Shown here: positions 17,180 through 25,025 of the stretch, one piece after another | Numbering within the stretch: position 1 is the stretch's first letter | Layout of the letters: the number at the start of each line of letters is the position of its first letter | NCBI RefSeq assembly: GCF_002007485.1 | Contig: NZ_CP015820.1 | Coordinates: 1,922,001 to 1,986,000 of the forward strand | Reading direction: 5' to 3' | Length of the DNA stretch: 64,000 bases | Origin: Ditibartonella apihabitans | GTDB lineage: Bacteria; Pseudomonadota; Alphaproteobacteria; Rhizobiales; Rhizobiaceae | Translations under genes and position numbers: made by a program | Notes under the pieces: generated by a model | Seen by the model: the letters and a program-made list of their open reading frames with translations, nothing else | The model's database searches: none | Told to the model about the DNA's origin: nothing

Positions 17180-19003
17180 ATGAAAAACATCAAAAACATC
17201 ATGTGCCGGTTTTTTAAAAACCGGCCTTCCCTGTTTCCGGCAAATGGCCTTTTTCCAAAGAATGTTTTTGCTCCGGCAAATTCTTTAACTCTGGAAAACG
17301 CTCCTTTTCAGGCAATTGTTTTTGTTCGTGAAAAATCTTTGGCTTTGGCAAAACTTGAAAATTTGGCGGAAGCCCGAAGTTTGGAAAGCTGCTTCTCCGG
17401 AACGCGCCGGTTTATTTCAAGCCCCCGCTTTGTGAGGGAAAAACAGGGGGTAAATGTTCGGGTAGAAAGAATGGGAATTGTTACGGGAGAAAGAGCGGGA
17501 ATTGTTCCGGCTGAAAAGGCAGGAGATATTCGGGCAGAACAGGCAGAAAATGTTCCGGCTGAACGGGCGGGAATTGTTACGGTTGAAAGGACGGGAATTG
17601 TTCCGGCTGAAAGGACAGGAATTGTTACGGCTGAAAAGGCAGGAGATATTCGGGCAGAACAGGCAGAAAATGTTCCGGCTGAACGGGCGGGAATTGTTCC
17701 GGCTGAAAAGGCAGGAGATATTCGCGCACAACGGGCGGGCGTTTGCCGCTTGCAAGTCTTGCCATTTTCCCGCGTTCCACTTTCCTGCTTTTCATTTTCC
17801 TGCTTGAAGATGTCTGCTCTTGTTGTTGCCGGCCTTTTTTTCGGCCTTTCCTGTAGTTTTGCGAATGTGACAAACGAACATACAGAAAAAATGCGCATCC
17901 TCACCAAAGATATAGACGTTTCTTTTGTGGATGGACATATTGCTTTGTTACCAACGGATGAAGCGCAAAATCCGGCTGGCAACAAAGAAGATGAAAAGGA
18001 AAACAAAGCAGAAAGCCCGACAAAAACCGGCGGGGAAAAGTCGGACGAGCTCAAAACAAGCGACGGGTTTCATGGCGCCGGGAATAACGGTTCTGAGAGC
18101 GCCGTGCTTGAAAATGCTGATGAAAAAAGTGATCAAGGGATAAACACCGCACAGGCAACAAGCGAAGAAACAATCAAGGCTGGAAAGAGGCACGAAAACG
18201 GCGAGATAAGGCGCTATCGCCTGTTTATTGCTGTGCCGGAAAAGCCGGCACCAAGAGAGGGCTTTCCGCTCGTTCTACTCCTTGATGGCAACACGACATT
18301 CAAGCCTGCAATCAGGCAAGCACCCGATGCCGTAATTGTGGCAATCGGCTATTCCACCGACGAGAAAAAAGAGATTGTAAAACGCCGCTTTTATGACCTC
18401 ACCTCTTATGCACCGGCCGATAAAATTCCGCTGCGTGAAGGCATGGAAGCGCCAAAAACCGGCGGCGAAGAAGAATTTCGCAGCCTTATCGAAAAAAAGA
18501 TTTTACCCGAAATATTGATGGAATTGCCGGTCAATCGCAACAATATCACCTTCTTCGGCCATTCGCTTGGCGGGCTTTTTGTGATGAAGAGTTTTTTATC
18601 GGCCGAAAGTCACGGTTTTTCTACCTATTGTGCTGCCGACCCGTCAATCTGGTGGAACGGGCATGAATTTATGGAAAAACTTGCCGCCTATAACAAGCCG
18701 GAAGGGTTAAAATCACGACTATTGATTGAAACATCGGGCATTAAAACCCATCATAAGAATGTGACTGAACCGAATAAAAAGCCGGTTAAGGATTTACATT
18801 CCGGTCCGAATGGCAAAGATGTTTCAGAGATTTTGAGAAAGGCAAAGGCAGTTGACAACACGTTTTACAGCTTTTCCGATAAAAACCACGGCACAATGCT
18901 TTCGCCTGCGATCAAAGACTGTCTGCAATTCGCGTTGAATGCAAAAAATTTCAAACAACAAAAATTTCCCCCAAACTCCCTTCAACCAGTCGAAAAGAAA
19001 TGA
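17180..19003 (+). CDS. Secreted siderophore esterase (IroE/Cee-like alpha/beta hydrolase) with repeat-containing N-terminus
   Basis: Predicted periplasmic serine esterase that linearises or trims a catecholate siderophore. The hydrolase domain (roughly the last 270 residues) has the nucleophile elbow GHSLGGLF and a downstream ADPSIWWNG segment, as in the IroE/Fes-related group; a candidate catalytic His lies in DKNHGTML. The signal peptide (MSALVVAGLFFGLSCSFA) begins at codon 17810, about 210 residues into the frame. It is preceded by eleven 8-residue repeats and other low-complexity sequence. A Glu/Lys-rich linker separates signal and hydrolase. The start is uncertain: ATG 17180 or TTG 17144, both with weak ribosome sites. 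It follows the receptor by about 60 nt and precedes the binding protein by 7 nt. Confidence 0.8.
   Translation: MKNIKNIMCRFFKNRPSLFPANGLFPKNVFAPANSLTLENAPFQAIVFVREKSLALAKLENLAEARSLESCFSGTRRFISSPRFVREKQGVNVRVERMGIVTGERAGIVPAEKAGDIRAEQAENVPAERAGIVTVERTGIVPAERTGIVTAEKAGDIRAEQAENVPAERAGIVPAEKAGDIRAQRAGVCRLQVLPFSRVPLSCFSFSCLKMSALVVAGLFFGLSCSFANVTNEHTEKMRILTKDIDVSFVDGHIALLPTDEAQNPAGNKEDEKENKAESPTKTGGEKSDELKTSDGFHGAGNNGSESAVLENADEKSDQGINTAQATSEETIKAGKRHENGEIRRYRLFIAVPEKPAPREGFPLVLLLDGNTTFKPAIRQAPDAVIVAIGYSTDEKKEIVKRRFYDLTSYAPADKIPLREGMEAPKTGGEEEFRSLIEKKILPEILMELPVNRNNITFFGHSLGGLFVMKSFLSAESHGFSTYCAADPSIWWNGHEFMEKLAAYNKPEGLKSRLLIETSGIKTHHKNVTEPNKKPVKDLHSGPNGKDVSEILRKAKAVDNTFYSFSDKNHGTMLSPAIKDCLQFALNAKNFKQQKFPPNSLQPVEKK
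17471..17734 (+). repeat. Eleven in-frame 24-bp tandem repeats in the esterase gene
   Basis: Eight-residue units of the form AGIVPAEK, AGDIRAEQ and AENVPAER alternate through eleven copies. A higher-order pattern of about three units is visible, that is 72 bp, the same length as the receptor repeat. The reading frame is preserved throughout. Confidence 0.95.
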
Positions 19004-19010
19004 GGTAAAA

Positions 19011-19940
19011 ATGATTAATAGACGTAATACTCTCGCCGCACTGCTCTTTGGTGCACTGGCTTCCGTTTTGTCATTTCAATCACCGGCAAGTGCCGATGTT
19101 GTCATCAAACATGCCGCCGGTGAAACCTCTATTCCCGATAATCCGAAACGGGTTGTGGTGTTCGACCTTGCCACGCTCGACAATATGAACCGGTTAAAAA
19201 TTGATAATATTGTGGGTGTGCCGGAAGGGATAAAGCCGAAATATCTCGAGCAATATAATGATGCAAAATACACCAAGGTCGGAACCTTGTTTGAACCCAA
19301 TTATGAGACAGTGGCAAGCCTGAAACCTGATCTTATCATTATTGCCGACCGTTCGGCAGCGAAATTCAACGATCTTGCAAAAATTGCCCCGACAATCGAT
19401 TTGTCAGTCAACAACAATCATTATCTTGCCGATGTTGATCGCAATGTGACAATTTTAGGCCAGATTTTTAACAAGCAGAAAGAAGCAAAAGACGAAATCG
19501 ACAGCCTTAACAAAAAGCTTGAAGAGGTAAGGAAAGTTGCGGCTGACAAGGGAACAGGCCTTCTTGTTATGACCACCGGTGGCAAAATTTCCGCCTTCGG
19601 GCCGGGATCGCGTTTCGGCCTGTTGCACTCCGGTTTTGGTGTCAAACCGGCGAACGACAAACTGGAAGTGGGCAATCACGGGCAGATGATTTCACCCGAA
19701 TTCATTTTGGAAACCAATCCCGACTGGCTCTTTGTAATCGACCGTGATGCAGCGATTGGCCGCGAAGGGGAAGCGGCTGCAAAATTGCTTGATAATGCCC
19801 TTATCAACAAAACCAAAGCGGCAGAGAACAAGCATATCGTTTATCTCGACCCGCAAAACTGGTATCTCATCGGTGGTGGACTTTCGGGTCTTCATGAGAC
19901 AGCCGATCAACTTGATGACGTATTTTCAAAAGCAAAATAA
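19011..19940 (+). CDS. Ferric-siderophore periplasmic binding protein (CeuE/FatB/VctP family)
   Basis: 309-residue substrate-binding protein of the FecB/CeuE cluster. A signal peptide with a twin-Arg-like start (MINRRNTLAALLFG) ends near residue 27 (ASA). The mature protein has two lobes joined by a long helix (about residues 160-185, rich in Lys/Glu), typical of class III binding proteins. CeuE and VctP bind catecholates; the Arg/Tyr pattern here is compatible but not diagnostic. The ATG at 19011 has GAGGT 4 nt upstream. It sits between the esterase and the two permease genes and should deliver ferric siderophore to them. Confidence 0.88.
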   Translation: MINRRNTLAALLFGALASVLSFQSPASADVVIKHAAGETSIPDNPKRVVVFDLATLDNMNRLKIDNIVGVPEGIKPKYLEQYNDAKYTKVGTLFEPNYETVASLKPDLIIIADRSAAKFNDLAKIAPTIDLSVNNNHYLADVDRNVTILGQIFNKQKEAKDEIDSLNKKLEEVRKVAADKGTGLLVMTTGGKISAFGPGSRFGLLHSGFGVKPANDKLEVGNHGQMISPEFILETNPDWLFVIDRDAAIGREGEAAAKLLDNALINKTKAAENKHIVYLDPQNWYLIGGGLSGLHETADQLDDVFSKAK

Positions 19941-20024
19941 GCATTTAGCCTGTTGTTGACTGAAAAAGTCATGAAACGGGTTGATTGTTTCAAGCTTTAA
20001 CGCTTAAACATCGGAAGCAGCAGA

Positions 20025-21026
20025 TTGATCTGCCGGCTTCTGATGTTTTTTAATCGGGTAAAGATTGAAGTGCGCGCTCTTATTATTGGCATAACGGTTA
20101 TTATCGTCCTGTCGATTATCAGTATGTTTCTGGGGTTTTCCAGTGTTACCCTCTCCGGCCTTCTTGCCGGTGACGAGCACAGCTTCCTTGTATTTTTCCA
20201 AACCCGTGTTCCGCGCACCATTGCGCTTATTCTTTCAGGCGCTTCACTTGCCCTTGCCGGCATGATTATGCAAATGCTGACAAGGAACCGTTTTGTCGAA
20301 CCTTCAACAGCGGGAACTGTTGAATCGGCCTCGCTCGGTATTCTTGTGGTGATGATATTTGCCCCCGGTCTTGATGTGATTTTAAAAATGCTGGTGGCAG
20401 CCCTGTTTGCGCTTTTCGGCTCGCTCATTTTCATGTTTTTGTTGCGGCAAATCCCGCTTAAATCCGTACTGATTGTGCCGCTAACAGGTATCATGCTCGG
20501 CTATGTGATTGGTGCGCTTACAAATGGCATTGCCGATCAGGAAATGTTGTTGCCTTCGCTGCAATCCTATCTTTTTGGCAGCTTTTCCATGGTGGTTGAA
20601 GGCAAATATGAATTATTATGGCTGTCGTTGCCGCTTTGCCTTATTGCCTATCTTGCGGCCGACCGTTTTACCGTTGCCGGTTTTGGCGAGGATTTTTCAA
20701 GTAATCTCGGCCTTGATTATAAAAAAGTTATGCTTTTCGGCCTTGTCATTATTTCCATGATAACGGCAACCGTTATCTGCACTGTCGGGCGGATACCCTT
20801 TATCGGCCTTGTCGTGCCCAATATCGTCTCTATCGTCATGGGCGACAATATGCGCCGCACAGCACCTTTTGTCATGATAACCGGTGCGGGACTGGTGCTT
20901 ACCTGCGACATTCTCGGCCGGTTGATGAGCAAATCGGCAGAAATACCGGTTGGAACCATTATGGGCGTTCTTGGCAGTGTGCTTTTCATCGCACTTCTCT
21001 TGAAATGGAGAAAGCGCCTTGGTTAG
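20025..21026 (+). CDS. Ferric-siderophore ABC transporter permease 1 (FecCD family)
   Basis: 333-residue inner-membrane permease with the nine to ten hydrophobic segments typical of FecCD/BtuC proteins. The conserved segment RVPRTIALILSGASLALAG lies near residue 62. The GRIPFIGLVVPNIV motif near residue 255, which contacts the ATPase, is also present. The likely start is TTG 20025, with GGAAG 8 nt upstream; ATG 20043 has no ribosome site. It overlaps the next permease by 8 nt. It matches the CeuB/VctD/FatD position in related operons. Confidence 0.87.
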   Translation: MICRLLMFFNRVKIEVRALIIGITVIIVLSIISMFLGFSSVTLSGLLAGDEHSFLVFFQTRVPRTIALILSGASLALAGMIMQMLTRNRFVEPSTAGTVESASLGILVVMIFAPGLDVILKMLVAALFALFGSLIFMFLLRQIPLKSVLIVPLTGIMLGYVIGALTNGIADQEMLLPSLQSYLFGSFSMVVEGKYELLWLSLPLCLIAYLAADRFTVAGFGEDFSSNLGLDYKKVMLFGLVIISMITATVICTVGRIPFIGLVVPNIVSIVMGDNMRRTAPFVMITGAGLVLTCDILGRLMSKSAEIPVGTIMGVLGSVLFIALLLKWRKRLG

Positions 21027-22443
21027 AACAACACCGGACAATAACAAGCCCGCTCTCAAAGGTGAGAAACCACAAAATGCGGCCGGAAAAGACGTTGCCG
21101 GAACAAATGCGGTCGAGTCCGGCATTGCCACACCCGGCCTTCTTGAAACCGATAATATCGAAACTGCAATTGGCGAGGATAATTTCACAGAAACAGAAAT
21201 TATCGAAACGGATGCCAGCACGCCGGATGAACAAAAAAATGCTTCTGTTCAAGCGGATATTGTCGAAGCAGAAATTGAGGAAAAAGATATTGGCGAAGCC
21301 GGAATTGGCGAGGCAGGCCTTGACGAAGTCAACATCCTGAACAAGAAAACAGACAGGGATTTGGGCAAGGAAGCGGAAAGGGAAAATGCAGCCGTTCAAT
21401 CCGGCTTTATCAGCACCAAAGAAGCGGATTCTTTCAAAACGGCTATTACCGGCAGTGGCTCCGCAGATTTGAGCTTCAGCAAGCCCGAACAATCAAAAAA
21501 AATCCGCTCGACACTGCCTCTTCTTATCGGCCTTGGTGTTGTTGCGGCCATTTTTATTGCGCTTTACCTTTCATGGAATATGTCGGTTGTGATCTGGCCG
21601 TTCCGTTTGGGCAAACTCGTTTCGCTTGTTCTGATTGCCTATACCATTGCTGTCTCGACGGTGCTTTTCCAGACGGTTTCCAACAACCGCATTCTTACCC
21701 CCTCGATTATGGGCTTTGACCAGCTTTATATTCTCATCCAGACGGTGGTGGTTTATTTTGTCGGCTCGACCGTTATTTACGGGGTGAGCGACGAAGTGCG
21801 TTTCATCGCTGTGGCACTTATTCTCACACTGTTTTCGACAAGCCTTTTCACATGGCTCTTTTCGGGAACCATCAAGGGACTCCACATGACGCTTTTGATC
21901 GGCGTTGTGTTTGGCGGCCTGTTCTTCAGCTTGCGCATGTTGTTGCAACTGCAACTGAACCCCGACGAGGCGGTCAATCTTACCGATGTGATGTTTGCCA
22001 ATTTCAACCGCTTTAACACCAATCTCATCGGCATTGCAGTGATTATTGTTGTGATTGTTTCCCTGATCGGCTGGCGTATGCGCTATCTTTTCGATGTGCT
22101 GGCACTGGGGCGCGATATGGCAATCAATCTCGGTATCGATTATAAACAGGCTGTCACGCGCATTCTCGTGCTGGTTTCGATCATGGTTGCCGTTTCAACC
22201 GCACTTGTGGGGCCGGTCACCTTTTTCGGTCTTCTGGTTGCAAGCCTTGCCTACCAGTTTACACCCACGGCCAAACATATGAGCGTGTTACCGGTTGCCA
22301 TTCTGCTTTCGATTATTTTCCTTGTCGGCGGCCAGTTCATTCTCGAACAGCTTTTCAATATGGCAAGCCGGTTGAGCTTTATTATCGAATTTGTCGGCGG
22401 CATTGTGTTTTTGACCCTGCTCATCAAGGGAAAATTGAGATGA
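21019..22443 (+). CDS. Ferric-siderophore ABC transporter permease 2 with acidic N-terminal extension
   Basis: The C-terminal 310 residues are a normal FecCD permease (first membrane segment LPLLIGLGVVAAIFIALYL, later VGPVTFFGLLVASLAYQF). They follow about 160 residues of acidic, low-complexity sequence with IxE/IGEAGIGEAGLDE-like repeats. No Met codon occurs between the TTG at 21019 and the first membrane segment. The TTG has GGAGA 7 nt upstream and overlaps the end of permease 1, so the extension is probably translated and would be cytoplasmic. A TTG near 21470 would give a normal-length protein but lacks a good ribosome site. The stop overlaps the ATPase start by 4 nt. Confidence 0.85.
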   Translation: MVRTTPDNNKPALKGEKPQNAAGKDVAGTNAVESGIATPGLLETDNIETAIGEDNFTETEIIETDASTPDEQKNASVQADIVEAEIEEKDIGEAGIGEAGLDEVNILNKKTDRDLGKEAERENAAVQSGFISTKEADSFKTAITGSGSADLSFSKPEQSKKIRSTLPLLIGLGVVAAIFIALYLSWNMSVVIWPFRLGKLVSLVLIAYTIAVSTVLFQTVSNNRILTPSIMGFDQLYILIQTVVVYFVGSTVIYGVSDEVRFIAVALILTLFSTSLFTWLFSGTIKGLHMTLLIGVVFGGLFFSLRMLLQLQLNPDEAVNLTDVMFANFNRFNTNLIGIAVIIVVIVSLIGWRMRYLFDVLALGRDMAINLGIDYKQAVTRILVLVSIMVAVSTALVGPVTFFGLLVASLAYQFTPTAKHMSVLPVAILLSIIFLVGGQFILEQLFNMASRLSFIIEFVGGIVFLTLLIKGKLR

Positions 22444-23198
22444 TTGAAATTAGCCATGTATTCAAAAGCTATGACGACAATAGCATTATCGAGGATTTGT
22501 CGCTTCAAATCCCCAAAGGCGGAATGGTTTCGATTATCGGCCCGAATGGTGCGGGTAAATCCACCCTTTTAACCATGATAAGCCGGCTGCTGCCGATCAC
22601 CAAGGGCAGAATTACGGTTGACGGGATTGATGTGACAAAGGCAAAAGGAGCCGATTTTGCCAAACGGCTTTCTATTTTGCGACAGGAAAACACGCTCACA
22701 GCGCGCATCACTGTGGAAGATCTTGTAAGCTTCGGCCGCTACCCCTATTCGCATGGTGTCTTGACCAAAGAAGACAAGACATTTGTCGATAATGCCATAA
22801 GCTATCTGGGGCTAGACCCCTATCGCAAACGTTTTCTTGATGAATTGTCGGGCGGGCAGAGACAACGCGCTTTTGTTGCCATGGTGATTTCTCAAAACAC
22901 CGACTACATCCTGCTTGACGAGCCATTGAACAATCTTGATATGCGCCATGCCGTTTCAATGATGAAGCGGCTTCGCAATGCGGCCGACGAATTGGGCAAA
23001 ACCATTATTATGGTGATGCATGACCTCAATTTTGCTTCTTGCTATTCCGATCTCATCATTGCTTTGAAAGAAGGAAAACTCGTTTTTTCCGGTGCTCCTG
23101 AAAATGTCATGAAAGATGAAATCCTTTCGGCAATTTATGATATCGATATCAAGGTCAAAGATATAGACGGGCAGAAAATTGCCGTTTATTACCGCTAG
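22440..23198 (+). CDS. Ferric-siderophore ABC transporter ATP-binding protein
   Basis: 252-residue ATPase of the FepC/CeuD class that powers the two permeases. Walker A is GPNGAGKST (about residues 34-42). The signature is LSGGQRQRAF near 136, Walker B YILLDEPLNNLD near 155, and the switch His lies in the MVMHDLN segment near 192. Length is normal. The start overlaps the preceding gene (ATGA). It is the last gene of the operon, and no clear terminator follows within 100 nt. Confidence 0.93.
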   Translation: MIEISHVFKSYDDNSIIEDLSLQIPKGGMVSIIGPNGAGKSTLLTMISRLLPITKGRITVDGIDVTKAKGADFAKRLSILRQENTLTARITVEDLVSFGRYPYSHGVLTKEDKTFVDNAISYLGLDPYRKRFLDELSGGQRQRAFVAMVISQNTDYILLDEPLNNLDMRHAVSMMKRLRNAADELGKTIIMVMHDLNFASCYSDLIIALKEGKLVFSGAPENVMKDEILSAIYDIDIKVKDIDGQKIAVYYR

Positions 23199-23540
23199 AT
23201 CGGCTTTTTTAAAAAACTCTGCCCCCCGAAAACATTGGAGGGTGTTAGAGATAAAAACTTAGAAAAAGCGGCCGCTCAAACAATTCAGAAACATTTTAGG
23301 CGAAAAGACGGGTAAAAAAGAATAAATAGGGAAAAATCAATAAAACGGTCGAAGAACAATAAAACATAAGAAAATAAGGGCAAAAACAATTGCCCGAAAA
23401 ATGTGTTGGAATGATTTTCTTCACAAAAATATTCTTGTGCTTTTAGAGCCTATTCATGTTTATAGTCATGGGGCAAAAAGCTTGGCCGAAAAGATGGCTG
23501 ACACAAGGTTGAAGTTCGCATTGTTAAAGAGACGTTGCAC
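23199..23540. other. Intergenic region before the exporter gene
   Basis: About 340 bp, A-rich, no open frame of interest. It separates the siderophore operon from the exporter, which therefore probably has its own promoter; none was recognised confidently. Confidence 0.45.
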
Positions 23541-24905
23541 GTGAATAGAAATGCTGAAGTAACAAAATCCTATAAATTGGCCGCTATTTTTGCGATTTGC
23601 CTCGGCGTTATCATGGCAATGATCGACACTGGCATTACCAATACCGCCCTTCCCACAATTGCACAGGAATTCAAAACCAGCGAAGCTTCAACCGTTTGGG
23701 CGGTGACAGCCTATCTTCTCGCCATGGTTGCAATGACTCTTCCCTTCGCAAGCCTTGGCGAAGTGATCGGTTTTCGCATTATCTTCATTGTCGGGCTCAT
23801 GGTTTTCACCCTCGCCTCGCTTCTTTGCGGGCTTTCATGGTCGCTTCCAACGCTGGTTGGTGCACGCATTTTGCAAGGTATTGGTGCGGCCGGAATATTG
23901 AGTACCAACCTTCCGCTTATCCGCTTTACTTTTCCGCCGCAAAAATTGGGTGTCGGGCTTGGTATCAATGCCATTTGCATGGGGGTTGGCTTTTCTTTGG
24001 GACCGACACTCGCCTCGCTTATTTTGTGGTTTACCACCTGGCACTGGCTGTTTTTGATGAATGTTCCGCTTGGCCTTGTGGCGCTTGCTATTTCCTTCCA
24101 TTCGCTACCAAAAACGCCTTTGAGCCACTATCGTTTTGACAATCTTGCCGCCTGTTTTTGCGGCATCGGTTTTGCCGCTCTTATTTTCGGCATTGGCGAA
24201 TGTGCACACCGCCAGCCGCTTTCCATGATTATTCCGACCTTTGTCGTTTCATTTGTTGCCATTTTTGCCCTTATCATTCGCCAGAAAAACCATCCTGCCC
24301 CGTTTCTCGCCTTTGATCTTTTTTCCTCGCGGATTTTTACCCTTTCCATTCTTGCCGTCCTTTTTGCCTTTATCGCGCAAGGGATTGCTTTTGTGGCGCT
24401 TCCCTTTTCGTTCCAGATGTTGATGCATAAAAGCCAGTTTGCCACCGGCTTTCTGATTGCGCCGTGGCCTGCTTTTGCGGCACTCACCTCAACCTTTACC
24501 GGCAGGCTTTCCGACCATTTTTCACCGGTTCTGCTTGTGGCTATCGGTATGCTCTTATGTGCAAGCGGAATGTTTTCGTTAAGCCTTCTTGGTGAGGGAA
24601 CGCCGGTTCTTGTGATTGTGATCTGCATGATGGTGTGTGGTTGCGGCATGGGCTTTTTCAATGCGCCCAACCAGCGCGTTATCATGCTTTCCGCCCCTGC
24701 CGACAGAAGTGGCGCTGCCGGTGGTATTATGGGCATAGCAAGGCTTATCGGCCAATCGGTGGGAAGTACACTTGTTGCATTCTTCCTGATTGTCTCTTCC
24801 CATTACGGCTCGCGCTATGCTTTGTGGTGCGGCACAATCTGCTTTTTACTTGCTGTGTTGACAGGCGGCTTGCGGCTAACAAGCGGAAAAGCCAAAAAAT
24901 CTTGA
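23541..24905 (+). CDS. MFS drug exporter, DHA2 (EmrB/QacA) type
   Basis: 454-residue polytopic transporter with about 13-14 hydrophobic segments. The DHA2 signature is visible: an acidic residue in helix 1 (MIDTGITNTALPTIA), the antiporter motif C-like GAAGILSTNLPLIR region, and a late APADRSGAAGGIMGIAR segment. It probably exports hydrophobic cations or drugs in exchange for protons. Start: GTG 23541 with AAGAGA 8 nt upstream; TTG 23535 is also possible. No partner EmrA-like gene is present. Its closeness to the siderophore operon might suggest siderophore export, but no evidence supports this. Confidence 0.85.
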   Translation: MNRNAEVTKSYKLAAIFAICLGVIMAMIDTGITNTALPTIAQEFKTSEASTVWAVTAYLLAMVAMTLPFASLGEVIGFRIIFIVGLMVFTLASLLCGLSWSLPTLVGARILQGIGAAGILSTNLPLIRFTFPPQKLGVGLGINAICMGVGFSLGPTLASLILWFTTWHWLFLMNVPLGLVALAISFHSLPKTPLSHYRFDNLAACFCGIGFAALIFGIGECAHRQPLSMIIPTFVVSFVAIFALIIRQKNHPAPFLAFDLFSSRIFTLSILAVLFAFIAQGIAFVALPFSFQMLMHKSQFATGFLIAPWPAFAALTSTFTGRLSDHFSPVLLVAIGMLLCASGMFSLSLLGEGTPVLVIVICMMVCGCGMGFFNAPNQRVIMLSAPADRSGAAGGIMGIARLIGQSVGSTLVAFFLIVSSHYGSRYALWCGTICFLLAVLTGGLRLTSGKAKKS

Positions 24906-24937
24906 ACTCTGCTTTCTGTTTTTGGCTGTTCTTTTTT
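24890..24937 (+). terminator. Terminator-like hairpin after the DHA2 exporter
   Basis: AGCCAAAAA (24890-24898, overlapping the stop region) pairs with TTTTTGGCT (24919-24927) across a 20-nt loop and is followed by GTTCTTTTTT. The long loop lowers confidence. It lies between two convergent genes. Confidence 0.5.
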
Positions 24938-25025
24938 GGCCAGTCTTTTCTACCATTTAGGCGGCACACTTCCGGCCTACAGGTTTGGAAAGGCCGGGCA
25001 ATAAGCCGTTTCCAAAATGTGTTCC

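Noticed and set aside
23541..24905. DHA2 exporter as a siderophore exporter
   Set aside because: No biosynthetic genes in the window and a 340-bp gap from the uptake operon; general drug exporter is the safer call.
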